A stretch of 64,000 bases of DNA from Xiphydria camelus (Eukaryota > Arthropoda > Insecta > Hymenoptera > Xiphydriidae). Position 1 is the first letter of the stretch; each line of letters opens with the position of its first letter. The stretch is from NCBI GenBank assembly GCA_963678675.1, contig OY783193.1:6269501-6333500 (forward strand), written 5' to 3'. Both the position numbers and the translations under genes were made by a program. The notes under the pieces were generated by a model. That model was not told where the DNA came from, made no database searches, and saw only the letters and a program-made list of their open reading frames with translations. Of the stretch, positions 44,092 through 55,868 are shown in pieces.

Positions 44092-44552
44092 CGTAATATT
44101 AACTCATTCACAGCCGTGCTCCAATTTTAGTCCACACATTAGTGTTGATATTGATCGCTAGATAACTCTACTGGCATATCATTTCCAAATAAATACCTTT
44201 TCATTCTAAAGTGTCAAGTGTCTAAACAAATATTAATTTTTTTTTAGTATTTTTCCAAGAGAGAAGAGTCCAGTATATAAAATAAATCCAAATATAACAA
44301 GAAACCTTGAAAAATAATTCGGCAGCGAATGGGTTAAGTGTACAACTTTGCTTTCGCCGTTTTCCTATAGATGGTTTTAGCAGTAAGTCCACTAACGAGA
44401 AGGATAGAGGGACAGCGCCATCTGGTGCTGGGCCGCTACAAGCGGTCGAAATAAATATATCAGACGTCATGCAATAAACTTGACCATCTGTCAACCTAAC
44501 CCCACAGAAACATTAGTCGATTTGTCTGCATCATAGTTATTCTCCATTGAAA

Positions 44553-44950
44553 ATGTCAGTTTACGAGTCGAATTCTCGTCATTTGCGGGAGGTTCAAATT
44601 TTCTGCTTCAATATGAAGAAATCTGCGGCTGAGGCTCATTGAATGCTCTCAAATACTTATGGTGAGGCCGCTATTATTGAAAGAACGTGTGAGTGCTTTC
44701 CGTCGAAGACAGGCATAACGCGCTGGAAGAGAGAAGTTTCTCGAAGATGCAGAATTGGAGGCATTACTTGATGAAGACTCGTGTCAAAGTCAAGAAGAAT
44801 TGGTACGATCATTGGGAGTGACCCAATAAGCAATTTCAAAATGCCTCAAGGACATAGGAATGATTCAAAAGCAAGTAAATTGGGTGCCGTACGAGTTGAA
44901 ACCGAAAAAACGGCGGAAGCAAAGTTGTACACCTAATAAAAAGAATCATC
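44553..44950 (+). pseudogene. Broken mariner transposase fragment
   Basis: Three-frame reading gives mariner N-terminal landmarks in order: FCFNMKKSAAEAH, ERTCE, a block like AELEALLDEDSCQSQEELV, SLGVTQ, then IGMIQKQVNWVPYELKP. This is the helix-turn-helix half of a Tc1/mariner transposase. Frameshifts, an in-frame TGA after AEAH and a TAA after GVTQ break it. The catalytic half is missing and the sequence jumps to a KRRK-like remnant. It cannot make a functional enzyme. Confidence 0.85.
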
Positions 44951-47652
44951 GAGGATCAGAATCACGCCAATCGTTCGTAACGAGTTAAAATGTAGAATAA
45001 AACAAATAATGGGATAGAGGTAGAGGTGTTAGCTTGTTATGCTCGTACTATACGATCAAATAAAAAACGCGAAGTTAAAATAAGCGAAGTCCGACGCTCA
45101 GTACAAACGCGCGCAGATAGAATTTTCTAATTCCACTCGCTGTATACGAACGGACAAGTATCGACGAACCGCGATAGATCGTGGAAGTTTGTCTCGAGCT
45201 CGTAATGCGAGGGGAAGAAAACGAAGCACAGCAAAAGTGAAAACGAGAAACGATAATCGGACAGTAAGAGATGACGCGCTTTGATAGAGACAAAGACAGA
45301 GAGAGGAAGAGAGACGGATAGATCTCTGTCTAAATTTGGCACCGCGAGAACGTTCGACGTTCGTCAAAGACAAATATCCGGACCCGTTCGGCGTTGACAG
45401 AGAGCACCGAAAGAGATAGTTCACCATGTTCGGCATTCCGTGGCCAGGGTATTATTTTTCCTATATGCACTTATATCGAACCGAATGTCATTCGAAAACA
45501 GTAATGACAATAATATTAATAATTATAATAATAGTAATAATAATAATAGCAATAATTACACGAACAAAGTATCTTTCCAAAAAGAGAAACATCCGCGGGT
45601 ACGCTTGTACACTGTTCAGAGCATCGTCGTCAACGTGTCATCAAACCAACGTCGTCATTCGTCATCGTCGTTGTCGCATCGATTGATCGATCGTACGCGT
45701 CGTAATGTCGAACGACTCGATGCAATCGGTAAATCTATAAATCTAACCTGAATATTTTTTCATCTTTAAAATTGTTATATCATATGTGAATTACAAATGA
45801 ACGTTACTTTTATCATTATTAACAGTATTATTCGATTAATCGCCTAAGGGGTCTTTAAAGTTATTAAAATATTTATATTACTCAATATACAAATTCTTGG
45901 ACACAATCACATTGCCATTTATCTCAAAAAAGCTGATCTCCGTCGATCGTTATTGTTGATTCATCCCCCCCAAATCCCATCCAACCTTTTCCCCCTTCCC
46001 CCTCAGCGAATTGGAGAGATTCCGAACGTGAATTCTTAAGTAAAACCTCCGGTTTTCGTTTCGAACTTCTTTCACGCGCCCTTACGTGTGTGTAAGTAAT
46101 GTGTGTGTGTATGTGCGAGCTCCCAGCAAGATTCATCACTCTTATTAAAAACAGCTATCGCCTGAACTTTGCCACGCTTTCGCGGCGTTTCATGCTCACC
46201 TTAATTATCAAGTTTTGGCGTCGTCTTCCATTCAACTTCACAGATTCTCGTAACACGCGTCTGCAGTCCATTTTTCTCTCAACGATCGATCTTCGACGCA
46301 TCCTTCGCCTCTTCCCGCGGTGGAGAACGAGCCGGTGCTTCAATCGTCACGCGTGTCCCGGATAGCCGTCGAGAGGGACGCTCTCCGCGCGCGCGCGCAA
46401 GGAAGAGAAAGGAGGTGTGAAGATGAACAACAACAAAAACAAAAAAAAACACGAAGGGCCCTGTGTAACAATGTAGAACGGCGGTCTTCCGATGCAATAT
46501 ATTCTTATGCGTATGCAACTCTGGATCCCCGCGGCTATTGTGATATGACGAGGTCTATTATTTCTTCAAGTACGATATTAAAAGCTTTGTGTTCTCCCTT
46601 TTGATATTTTCCGCGTGAGACGAGCGCGACGATGGCCAACGTACGCACGTTCTTTCGTGCAGCCGTGGACATGTGCTTGCGTGTCGGATTAGTCGCAGCG
46701 ACAGTGAATACCGCTGGAAAGAACGCACGACGCGAGTCGCGTGCGCGCAAGACGCGTACGGTTAGATTAGGATATTTTCGGATGTGTCTACTATTGCTCC
46801 GATCTCTTCTTCCTTCAGATTCTCGTGTGCTTGTTGTCTTCTAAATTTTCTCTTCGGCGGAAGCGCTTTCGGACGCGCGCTATAACCCTATCTTCCTCTC
46901 ATACTCTCGCATAAACAACTAACTGGACACTTGGACGTGCGTACTGTATTATCTCTTATATAGTTTACTATTTTTTTTCTTCACTGGACAGTCTTGGACG
47001 CTACGCAGCTTTCCTTTATTTTTCGTATTTCGGATGGAGTTTACACGACGACGTGAACGCGTCGGACGTTCCGATTGTCTAGAGCGTTCGCCAATCGCCT
47101 TTCGCAGCAGCGGGTGCTGACTACTTTCGCTTTTTTAAATAACGAGAGCCGCGAAATGCGCGCGCACGCGCGCCGGAGACTCACGGAGGATCGCCCGCGA
47201 GTTCGCCCCGTGAATCCGGACACGTCCGAGGCCTTTGACGGGACTGCGCGTGGAACGCGAAGCGACATCCGATCCATCTCCCGCGCGACGCGATCGCGCG
47301 ATTGAGCAGGAGCATACGCTACGACGGCGCTAATTATGCGTATTCACGTGTTTTCGCCCATTTCGGATATCATCTCGCGTATGAAAATAATAAGCGATTC
47401 GAGAGCCGCGAGATTGGCTAGCTCACGAGTGCCGCCGCGCGTTTTTTTAGAGTGAGTGCGTGTTTGTGTCTTCGGGGATGTCCCAGGAACAATTTCTCAA
47501 CCATGCGAACGACTACAGCAGCTTAACCTTGTAGTTTGCCGAGGAAATGCAGGTTTTGCAGTAACGTCGATAGCAGCGTATTGACAACCGAGAAGAGGCA
47601 GAGAACGAGAGGCGGTCGTTTGAGCGTGTGTCAGTAGGTAGGTACTCCCTAT
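44951..47652. other. Intergenic DNA and probable Ell 3' UTR
   Basis: A TAA-rich microsatellite lies at 45509-45556. 46250-46480 is CpG-rich. TTTATT at 47015-47020 reads AATAAA on the minus strand about 630 nt past the Ell stop and may be its polyadenylation signal. Confidence 0.4.
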
Positions 47653-47916
47653 TCAGACTGATCGACGTCTGCCGCCACCGTCGACGCCACTGTCGCCACT
47701 ATTGCCACCGCCGCTACCGCTACCGCCACCGCCACCGCCACTGCCACCGCCGCTGTTGGCGCCGCTGTTGCGGCTGTTTTGCGTATCGTATTCCAGGATG
47801 AGCTGTTTTATGTGCGACAGCTTCTCGTGCAGATAGTTGAAGCGATTTCTCATTTCTCGGTGGATCGGGTCGTGCCTTATCTTCTCGAACTCTTCGGTTA
47901 CCTGTCGCTTTATTTC
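47653..47916 (-). CDS. Ell: Ell last exon (end of Occludin/ELL domain, Gly-rich tail)
   Basis: The acceptor is TCTCTGTGCAG and the stop is TGA at 47655-47653. It codes EIKRQVTEEF, YLHEKLSHIKQLILEYD and then a Gly/Ser tail written in a GGT/GGC-type repeat. Confidence 0.92.
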   Translation of the reverse strand, partial: EIKRQVTEEFEKIRHDPIHREMRNRFNYLHEKLSHIKQLILEYDTQNSRNSGANSGGGSGGGGGGSGSGGGNSGDSGVDGGGRRRSV

Positions 47917-50900
47917 CTGCACAGAGAAAAATTCACGAAACCTTTACGAGGGGGGAAAACTCTCCTCTTGGTCGGTCATTCCGAGGCCTCGAAACCCTCG
48001 TTGTGACATCGTGTCTAGCGGCGTGGAGCTCCACGGACGCAGGCGTAGATTCGTCGTCGCTCCTTCGGAACGCGGCGAGCCACGACTGCGAGAAATAAGA
48101 GACTAGGTACAATGAGAATTATAACTTACCGCGGCCATCTCATGGTTCCCCGCTAATTCCGCTTCGTCGAACCGGTCCCTCATCTCCGAGAATCGCCTCG
48201 ATATCCTCTCCACTTGGTCGTGCAACTTTCGGTATTCGTCGTAATCCGCGTTGAACTCGGCCTTGTAGCGCCTCCTCTGCTCGATACTGGTGATGATCGT
48301 GTAGCACCTGCGCGTTATTACACACGTAAACAGGGGCTCTCGCTAAACATTCGTCATTTTAAAAGCGTCCGTGTTCCGGATCAAAGTTACTTGAGCTGTC
48401 CAAGAGGAAATGTTCATTTACATCACATTTTTCACACGAATTTAATTAAATAAGGTAAGGTGGGGTAAGTGGGACCCTGTTTTACAACTTTTTAATTTGT
48501 TTTTCACGTTGCAAATTTATGCGCTTGAAAGGCAAAGGCCTGTATTAATAGCAAACATTTTTATTGTGTTCAAAATGGGACACAAACGGCTTCAAGAACG
48601 ATTAAACAACGGCCAATAATATTGTATAGCCTAGGTACCCCCATGTTCCAGTTACCCCGACCTTACCTTAGTGCGTCGTATTTTATTTCCAAAGAGTATT
48701 GGATGATATACAGTATGAGGTCGAATTTATTCGCCAGAAGAGAAACTTTACAACAAAGTCTTATATCGATGTAGGCCAAAAATTCATTAATAATGAGATA
48801 ATAATGATTGAAGTTTCTTTTCTGGCGAGTAAGCTTAGACTCACATATGACATACTCGTGTTGATTTTCAAAATTCAAAATTCTATGGCAAAAATCAACG
48901 CTTCAGTATGACGAGTACTGCACATATAAAATATTCTAATCCTGAGCACGTGTACACACTCCATGTATGACATTTTTCTCAGATATCTAACAATAAGAGC
49001 GGAAGATTCTGGACTACGCTTGCGAAAGTAGTAAGACGCTAAAAAAAACTCACATGAGGTAGTCGGGATACTTCGTACTGCTGCTGACGGTTTTGTTATC
49101 ATCGGTGAGGTTGGACGCATCTACATACGCGACGGTCGTGGCAGCGACATTATTCCTCTCCCTGTCCCTCGATTCTCGGGCGCCTCTCTCCTTCTCTCTC
49201 TCGCGTCCCCGATCCTCCCTTTCTCTCCTGTCACCGAGAGCGGCGCTGCCGCGAGTACCACTGCCATAACTGGACGCACTTCCTCCCGCCCGCACGAAAT
49301 TCACTGCCGCGCAACCACCGGCCAATTTGCTACTACCGGTACTGTTACTGTGGTAGTTGCTTACTAGATTATTATGGTTTAGACTACTATGCGAATTATG
49401 GCTGCTGCTCAAGCTGCTGTGATGCGCGGCATGGTTGTTGGGATCCTCACTGTCACTGGTCGGCGTCAGGCACGATTTACCGACTCCGTAGCTGCCGCGA
49501 AGCACTTCACTGTTCGTTCTTTCGGCCCGGTAATCGCCGGCGCGGTCGCGTTGCTGCTGCCTCTGATCCCAGCTGTTGCTATCACCGACAACGACACTAC
49601 CACCACCGTTACCACCACCACCAGTCGTCCTTCCGTTGTCCGCAATACCCGCTGAGGAGTTCGGCTCGGGCTTCCGGTAATGGGATATTCGCGGTCTCTT
49701 GGTCGGCAGGCCGTCGTTGCCTTGGAAGTATCCTGGTCTCTTGGAGGCGAGAAGTCCAGGGGGTGGGGCCGTGATCGCGGGCGGCGATCCCGGGTGAGTG
49801 GAGTTGGGCGATTGTCCGCTGCCTGCGATTCGAGATCAGAGGGGGAGAGATCGTTAGCCGAATTTCACCTCGTATAGTTAATCGTGTTGCAGAGAAGGAT
49901 CCGTAATTTTTTCTACAATTTATACGTACCGCTCGACCCTCCATCGCTGGAGCCGGGCGGCGTCAGGTTCTGGGGCTTTCGCCTCTTCAGCATGGTCTTC
50001 TCCTGTTCCGAGTAAAAGGGCCAGTCCTCCTGCACGTCGTTCCACACGTGCCTGTTCAAATGATACGTATTGTCCCTCATGTACGCCACCTGTTTCAGCA
50101 TCGTCGTCATGATGCTACGCTCCCGTTCCTTGATGCCCTCTGAAAGTAAGAAGCATATCTGGGTTAGACGCGAACGACAGTCTTCTCGGCCTTGGAAGCG
50201 TATCATCGCGCCGAGAGGACTGCCCGGAAGTACGCGGAAGAATAATAGCTTCTCGTGTTATTTGTATTACATTCCCGACGAACCTACTTATCGCTGCTGC
50301 CAATGACGGTAATGCAAGAGACCGCGAGGTAACTGTAACTCGAGCGCTGCAATTCGAGTCCGTTGCACGCGCCTGTTATTTATTTGTCGGGAAGGTACCC
50401 GAGCGTAATGCGGTACGAATAGTTGTTTAAGAGCGTTCGTTTCTTTCTCCCGTTCGCGTACAACTCGATCTCGCTTGTATCTCTTCGAGTTCGCTTAAAA
50501 GAGGTGTTAATAAAAGTTGTATACCTCTGTTGATGCGGTCGTATAACTCAGGCTTCTTGTACGGCCTCAAAGCGAGCAGGTGTATAAGCCGTTCCCTGTT
50601 ATAAAGGAAAAAAGAATGCGTTAAGATTGTCTTGTCAACAATGATGCTGGAAATCTCGCTAAAATCACTCGTACGTAGGCGCAGTTGAAGATATAAGGAA
50701 TTTTTTGAAATCGAATATTATCTGAAATTGAGCCAGTGGATCGTATAAACAACTTCTTAAAAAGCTAAGGATACTTGTCCTCCTTTTAAAGGAAAAGACT
50801 AAATAATATTATGAAACAAATTTAAAGCATTTAATAAGTTAGTGGTAAATTTCGGGGCAAGGCCAATTTAATGTGTTACGAGAACTACAGTATTATAACA

Positions 50901-53900
50901 ATTATATATAGTAACGCTTGCAACTTCTACGAACTTTACTATAATTTTTACCGAAATTGTAGTTTTTGTAACAATAGATTGGCCTTGTCCCGAAATTTAC
51001 CAAATACTTTGTAAATGCTGCAATTTATTTTTTTCCGTGTAGTAGCAGCTTGCGCCCGCGGAGTAATATGGCAACGTTTAGAAATCCGATCTATGAGACG
51101 TTTTCATGTTTCATCGCTCTCCCGTCGCGCTTTAAGTGGTTCACTTACTTGAGTGGCCTGCGCATAATGTCCGAGACTTTCTTCTCAACCTGTGCACGGA
51201 CCGGAGGGAGGTTGTTGGGGACGGGTTTGTAAGACGACAGCCGGGACGATTGGATACTGGATGGAGGTGCGGTCACTGATTCCCGATGCCTTGCATTCGT
51301 CGGGGGTGCTATCGTCCGTCCGGATCTTTTCACCTTCACCTTCCGTCCGATATCCGGTCCGTCCGCTTTGATCACCCTCGTGCTGCGGATATTGCGAAAA
51401 TTGTACATCGATCCGGGGACTCGAGGAGGGACGTTTCGTGACTGTTTGTGGGCTTGCTATTATTTATTGGTATCGAGTGAATGCTTGCAATTTCGAAAAG
51501 ACAAGATATTACAATCAAAGGAAGGAGAAAAAGAGACAGAGATGCAGTTAAATGCATACATCTACATTTAATACTTCGTTGTTAAAGCGTTACGAGCTTC
51601 AATTCGATGATATTTTTATGGTAGCTAAATTCGCTAAATCTCGTAAATAAATGGTTTTTAAGAAAAGTGTTTCAAATAAAAATTGTGTGATTTCCCAAAC
51701 TTTCGATCTTTCGTTGGAAGCATTTTATTCTCCGACTAAACAATGGCGAGATATGATTTTCGGAGTATTCGTTTTATTTTCTGAGTGTGCCAAGCTGCGA
51801 CGAATTAGCAATAACAAGAGATAAGCCGAGGTAATGATGAGGGGTTTTAATGCACTCATTTTATTAAATTGAAGATCTTCAAAGGAGATAAAAATTCTGA
51901 ATTGAAAGAATGTTTTCAAATGCACGACTCCGGACGTGTCTTCTCCAAGTCAACAATGATGGTATCCCGCAAAATCTTCTTACAGAATTGAAACGTACGC
52001 TCGAGTTGTAGCGTCGTCGACTGTGTTTCACGGTTCACAAGTCGCAAGACACACTAAGGACGGGCGTTAGACGGTGGAGGTAGGGAGACGGTGCGGGTCA
52101 GGGGGTCGAAGCTGCACTTGTAAGGCGCTCTCGACCTTGACAGTGATTCTGTTAAATAAATTAGCGGAAAAATCCAACGCGCATCTCCAACCGACGTTCT
52201 ACCGGCAATTTACAAACTGTTACCCCTTTCGCGACAACCGAAAATTGTTTCGCAGAGCTGGAGTGACCATGAACTCGCGCTGCTGTTCACGGAGGACATA
52301 CATATTTCATTCGGCCGTCTGTCACGGTTTCGAGACTCGATTTTTTTTCGAGAGAACGAACGATGCGCGTCGTTGATCGAATATTCGTGAGAATAATAAT
52401 CGTAATTGCCTTAATTGCGCGAGCAAAAACGGAGTTCGGTAAAACTGCTTTACTTCAAGGTCCTGCTCGAGTGCAACGTGCGATGGAATTTCATTTAGGA
52501 CGTAAACCACTCGGGAGTGTAATGCATAATTTAATATCGGATACACGTCGAAGAGGAAGGCGAAGGAGATCGAAACAGGAAAAGAGGACTCACCATTTGT
52601 TCTTACTGTTCTCTTCGGCAACCGCCATTCGATGTCTCGTCGTCTCATACACGTCATCGTTCGCCTGTATCCGCATCTTGCACGGCAACGCACCGAGGCT
52701 TTCGAGACTCCTGCGAGCGGAAATATATGTATAAGTAAAGAGAGAGATAGAGAAACGCAAGAGCGAACGAATTTATTATCCTCGAAGAAGAAATTCTCTG
52801 AAAAGAACTGTATGAAATTGTGGAAGAGATTCGAAGGAGAGGGAATAATAATAAAGATATCAGGCGATGTGATTGTATTGTTTATAACTTTTCTCGGGGA
52901 TCCTTAAATTCTGAATATTATTAACGATTTTCTCGAGATATCTCTGAAGTGGTACAATAATTTCGTTAATGACATTAATTACTTTCGAAGAAAAATCATG
53001 AATAATTGAACAGTATCACATGTTCATTTCAAAGTCGGGAAAGGAGATGAAGGAGGTTTATTAAGTCATAAAACACAGACAGCAGAGATAGTACTATATA
53101 TACTTAGGCATTCTGAATGAATTCAAAATAAGTGGATAAAATAAAATCACAATGTAATTGTGATAATGACTGCTATAATTACTTATTGTAAATACAACTA
53201 ATATTAAAAATGGTAATAAAGACGAATAGTCATATCATTGCTTATTCAAAAATCAATTTCTTTAGAGATACACTGAGCAAAAAGTAAAATAGTACAGTAC
53301 CACTTGCAAACATTCAAAAAGAAACTAGTTGAACTAATTATATATATAAAAAAGCAAATGAAAAAAGATGAAGGAGAATAACGGAAAATAAAATGATAGC
53401 GGCAATTTATGAACAGAAGAATAGGCTGGGAAACATAACAAAAAGATAGAAGGGACAGAAGAAACAGTGAACGATTACCTGCAGGTATAGCAGCAGTCAA
53501 ACCAACCGGAATAAGTGCACGGGAAAAAGTACACGGTAAAATGAACCATAAAATCGGAGCACACTTCGTGCTATTTACATTGTACAAACTAGTCTCTAAT
53601 GTTTACACAAAGAGAAGTACTGTATTCAGTACTTTTATTGCTATTGCCAGTATACATTTCTACGTGGCATTGTAATTATTATAATACCTACACCAAAAAA
53701 TTACCTATCTTTTACCAATTTTCATTTTATATCGAGTTTAGTTTTATATGAAATAGTGTAATGTTCTATGAACATGTTCTTTACTACATTGATTAAATAA
53801 TTGCTGGTGTCAGCAAAATATTTTCTTCAGTTAAAAAATGATATAATTTCAGAATCGAGCCATAGTTTTCATCGCGCAAAAAAATATTTGACAGGCTCGA

Positions 53901-55177
53901 GTAATTGTTTTTTTTTTGCGCAGGATAAATTTCTTGTCTCAACGAAGGTATTCTTGAATCAAGAATATGTATTCTTCGACCAAGAATTTGTATTTAAACA
54001 AATTTTTAAGATAATGTATTCTTTGTTGTAGAAATATTTTTTTATACAAGCAATTATTTCTCTCAGTGTATTATAATAAATATGGGCAATTTACACTTTT
54101 CGGTGGTGATATAGACATTTTCTGTTACAATACTTTTTCAGTGTATATTCCTTCGTTGATGAAAATATCATATCGAAGCTCGCACGAGGCGCTTAATTAA
54201 AATCTGTTGAACGTAACCCCTGTCGAGCGTGAAGGAGGACCAAGTGGATAAGGCTCTATCTACCCGATGCGTGATTCGTTACGTAACTCGCGATTGGGAC
54301 TAAAAGATTCATTATCTTGAAGCAGGCCATGCATAACGCAACAATGCACATCAGTCGACTGATATCTTATCCAATGAACGACATTAAGACTGAGCAAGAG
54401 TCTCTGTAAAGTGAGCCGAATTACGAGCGTTTTATTTTCTTTCTCGATATTGTTTTATCGCTTCGACTTGCTCTCGAATACATCCAATTGTAGGTACAGA
54501 AGGAATTACTGATATAGGATCATTATTCTCCAAAGGCCATTTGTTCCTCTTGACGATTATGACTCGTTAGAGAGCATTTAAATGCGATTGTCCGACAGCC
54601 GTCAGCTTGTTCCTCCGCGGCAGTAAATGGACATACTCGAATCAGAGTAATTAAGAGAGAGTATTACGCTTCTATTTCGATCGATATTTGTCCATTGCAT
54701 AATAATTGAAACACCTTCCGATTTTATGGTCGAATTCTCGATAATGAAAGGGCGCTTTACAGGTTATCAGAGTTATCAGATTGATATAAGTGACTTATTT
54801 CTACATAAGCCTGATGGTTACGAGAAATTATGCACTTATTCTAAATAAGAATTAATTTAAATCGAACGAACATTCACTTTAAGCAATCAAATGTTCCTAG
54901 ATTTTCTTCGTGTAAGTGGTTAGCCGTGCAGAAATTCATTTATCCACAATTCTCACCCTCGTTTTATATAAATATTATACATTCTCGTGCACCACAAATG
55001 AATTTTAGAAAAGCAACGAACTACTCAATGGAATCTGCGCTCGAATACTCACTTGGGTCCCGTTTGTTGTATGCACTCGAACCCACCCTGAGGACCTTCG
55101 ATATCCTGATTGCCCGAGAGACTGAAGGTAAACCCCGCGGTGCCATGGCTAGATTGCGTAGACGGAAAGGAGAGATG
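47653..55177 (-). CDS. Ell: RNA polymerase II elongation factor Ell (Su(Tpl) orthologue), 5' incomplete
   Basis: Eight exons, in gene order 55177-55053, 52710-52594, 51382-51149, 50595-50525, 50139-49930, 49822-49054, 48307-48130 and 47916-47653, join in phase to 655 residues plus TGA. Ell is a subunit of the super and little elongation complexes and suppresses pausing of Pol II in the nucleus. The N-terminal ELL domain shows FTFSLSG, GGFECIQQ, LPCKMRIQA, DIGRKVKVKRSG, RERLIHLLALRPYKKPELYD and VQEDWPFYSEQEK. The Occludin/ELL domain at the C-terminus shows IEQRRRYKAEFNADYDEYRK and YLHEKLSHIKQLILEYD. The linker is rich in Ser, Gly, His and charged RE/RD repeats, with a basic KRPRISHYRKP. A 43-residue Gly-rich tail follows LEYD. 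The exon(s) for the first about 50-60 residues were not found. Confidence 0.93.
48130..48307 (-). CDS. Ell: Ell exon (start of Occludin/ELL domain)
   Basis: The acceptor is AACGCGCAG and the donor is GCG|GTAAGT. It codes CYTIITSIEQRRRYKAEF and DEYRKLHDQVERISRRF. Confidence 0.93.
48451..48670. mobile_element. MITE in Ell intron (220 bp)
   Basis: The terminal inverted repeats are TAAGGTAAGGTGGGGTAAGT and the complement of TAAGGTAAGGTCGGGGTAAC. No ORF. Confidence 0.8.
48711..48858. mobile_element. Short inverted-repeat element in Ell intron
   Basis: Arms near 48732-48748 and 48821-48837 share CGCCAGAA.AGAAACTT, with weaker complementarity outward through TGAG and AGCTTA. The exact ends are uncertain. 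Confidence 0.55.
49054..49822 (-). CDS. Ell: Ell large linker exon (769 nt)
   Basis: The acceptor is CGAATCGCAG and the donor is CTCAT|GTGAGT. It is open throughout. It codes a Pro-rich start, KRPGYFQG, KRPRISHYRKP, a Gly stretch, a Ser/His/Asn-rich run and an Arg/Glu/Asp-rich run (EREDRGREREKERGARE). It ends KYPDYL, the usual entry to the C-terminal domain. Confidence 0.9.
49930..50139 (-). CDS. Ell: Ell exon (end of N-terminal ELL domain)
   Basis: The acceptor is TTACTTTCAG and the donor is AGCG|GTACGT. It codes EGIKERERS, LKQVAYMRDN and VQEDWPFYSEQEKTMLKRR. Confidence 0.93.
50525..50595 (-). CDS. Ell: Ell micro-exon (71 nt)
   Basis: The acceptor is TTTATAACAG and the donor is AGAG|GTATAC. 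It codes ERLIHLLALRPYKKPELYDR, then INR. It is one of the best conserved ELL blocks. Confidence 0.93.
50836..51010. mobile_element. Inverted-repeat MITE in Ell intron (about 175 bp)
   Basis: Arms GGTAAATTTCGGGGCAAGGC and the complement of GGTAAATTTCGGGACAAGGC, followed on both sides by CAAT and GTTAC...AACTACA. No ORF. Confidence 0.75.
51149..51382 (-). CDS. Ell: Ell exon (middle of ELL domain)
   Basis: The acceptor is GCAATATCCGCAG and the donor is CTCAA|GTAAGT. It codes TRVIKADGPDIGRKVKVKR and ends VSDIMRRPLK. The codon TG|C joins it to KNK- in the preceding exon. Confidence 0.9.
52594..52710 (-). CDS. Ell: Ell exon (117 nt)
   Basis: The acceptor is CCGCTCGCAG and the donor is AAATG|GTGAGT. 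It codes LESLGALPCKMRIQANDDVY and HRMAVAEENSKNK. Confidence 0.88.
53787..54068. mobile_element. CACTGAG-type MITE, family D, copy 2 (in Ell intron, 282 bp)
   Basis: TA flanks both ends (53785-53786, 54069-54070). The right end is CAATTATTTCTCTCAGTG and the left end CATTGATTAAATAATTGC is its imperfect complement. The interior shares ATGATATAATTTCAG and ATTCTTGAATCAAGAA with 25731-25982. Confidence 0.82.
55053..55177 (-). CDS. Ell: Ell exon, most 5' recognised
   Basis: The acceptor is TTCTGATTTCAG (phase 0) and the donor is CCCAA|GTGAGT. It codes HLSFPSTQSSHGTAG, FTFSLSGNQDIEG and GGFECIQQTGP. It is homologous to the FSLSNVGRD...FDCIQQ part of vertebrate ELL, from memory. Confidence 0.87.
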
Positions 55178-55295
55178 CTGAAATCAGAACGAAGGGACGG
55201 ACGGATTAGCGCTTTTGCGTGACAATTTCTGCGATGCCTAATTATTCTACGTGCGTCTTCCAACGTCGACGAAATTCAGCTAAATCCGCCGCGTG
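55178..55295 (-). other. Ell: Ell intron, upstream side
   Basis: The preceding Ell exon should end in phase 0 and code the conserved start of the ELL domain. None was recognised between here and the window end, so it may lie beyond 64000. Confidence 0.4.
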
Positions 55296-55790
55296 CATTA
55301 AGAAAAAAACCTGGTCAGTTTAACTAAAATCCTGGAGATCAAACTAAATCGTTTGGTGAAATATGGATCCTCTCTATCTGTTTCGTTAAACTGACAATTT
55401 TCTAGTTAGAATAACTAAAAATGCAGTTAGAATACCTATCGAAATATTTAGTTAAACTTACTAGTATTTTGGATAGAATAAATAAACTCGTTAGATGCGT
55501 TTTGTCATTTTAACCAATTAGTCTGTACCTCAGAACCAGACGAACGTAAGTCCAAAAACAGATATTTTCCGGTTATTAACGTTTTGCACGTAGAATTTTA
55601 TTCTCCGTAACCATAACAACGTATGCCCTTTAGAAAATTATCCTTTAAAATTAAGCTCGGTTGTAGGAGCGTAAGTCCTAAGGTTTATTCGAGCCAGATA
55701 AATTTTGTTTTCACTTTTACTGGGCTCCTAGAAAGTTGACGGAATGTGACTTACGTCCATCTGGTTCTGAGGTACAGAGTTTTCTCAGTG
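55296..55790. mobile_element. CACTGAG-type element with another MITE nested inside
   Basis: The left end is decayed (CATTAAGAAAAAAACC), the right end TTTTCTCAGTG followed by TA. GTCAGTTTAACTA and its complement form internal arms. The element is interrupted at 55523-55777. Confidence 0.6.
55523..55777. mobile_element. MITE with CTGTACCTCAGAACCAGA termini (255 bp), nested
   Basis: The inverted termini CTGTACCTCAGAACCAGACG and CATCTGGTTCTGAGGTACAG continue inward through ACGTAAGTC/GACTTACGT. AGT flanks both sides (55520-55522 and 55778-55780). It sits inside the CACTGAG-type element. Confidence 0.8.
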
Positions 55791-55794
55791 TAAA

Positions 55795-55868
55795 ATTATG
55801 GTTGTGACGAAAATGGACGACGATTTCTGGTTATATTATGGTTTTTTCAATCAGATTTGTCTCCGAGT
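55795..55868. repeat. Family E fragment
   Basis: It matches 28614-28690 (ATTATGG, CGATTTCTGGTTA, CAGATTT.TCTC.GAG) and directly abuts the previous element. Confidence 0.5.

Noticed and set aside
49389..49655. 88-aa plus-strand ORF
   Set aside because: Antisense to the low-complexity Ell linker exon.
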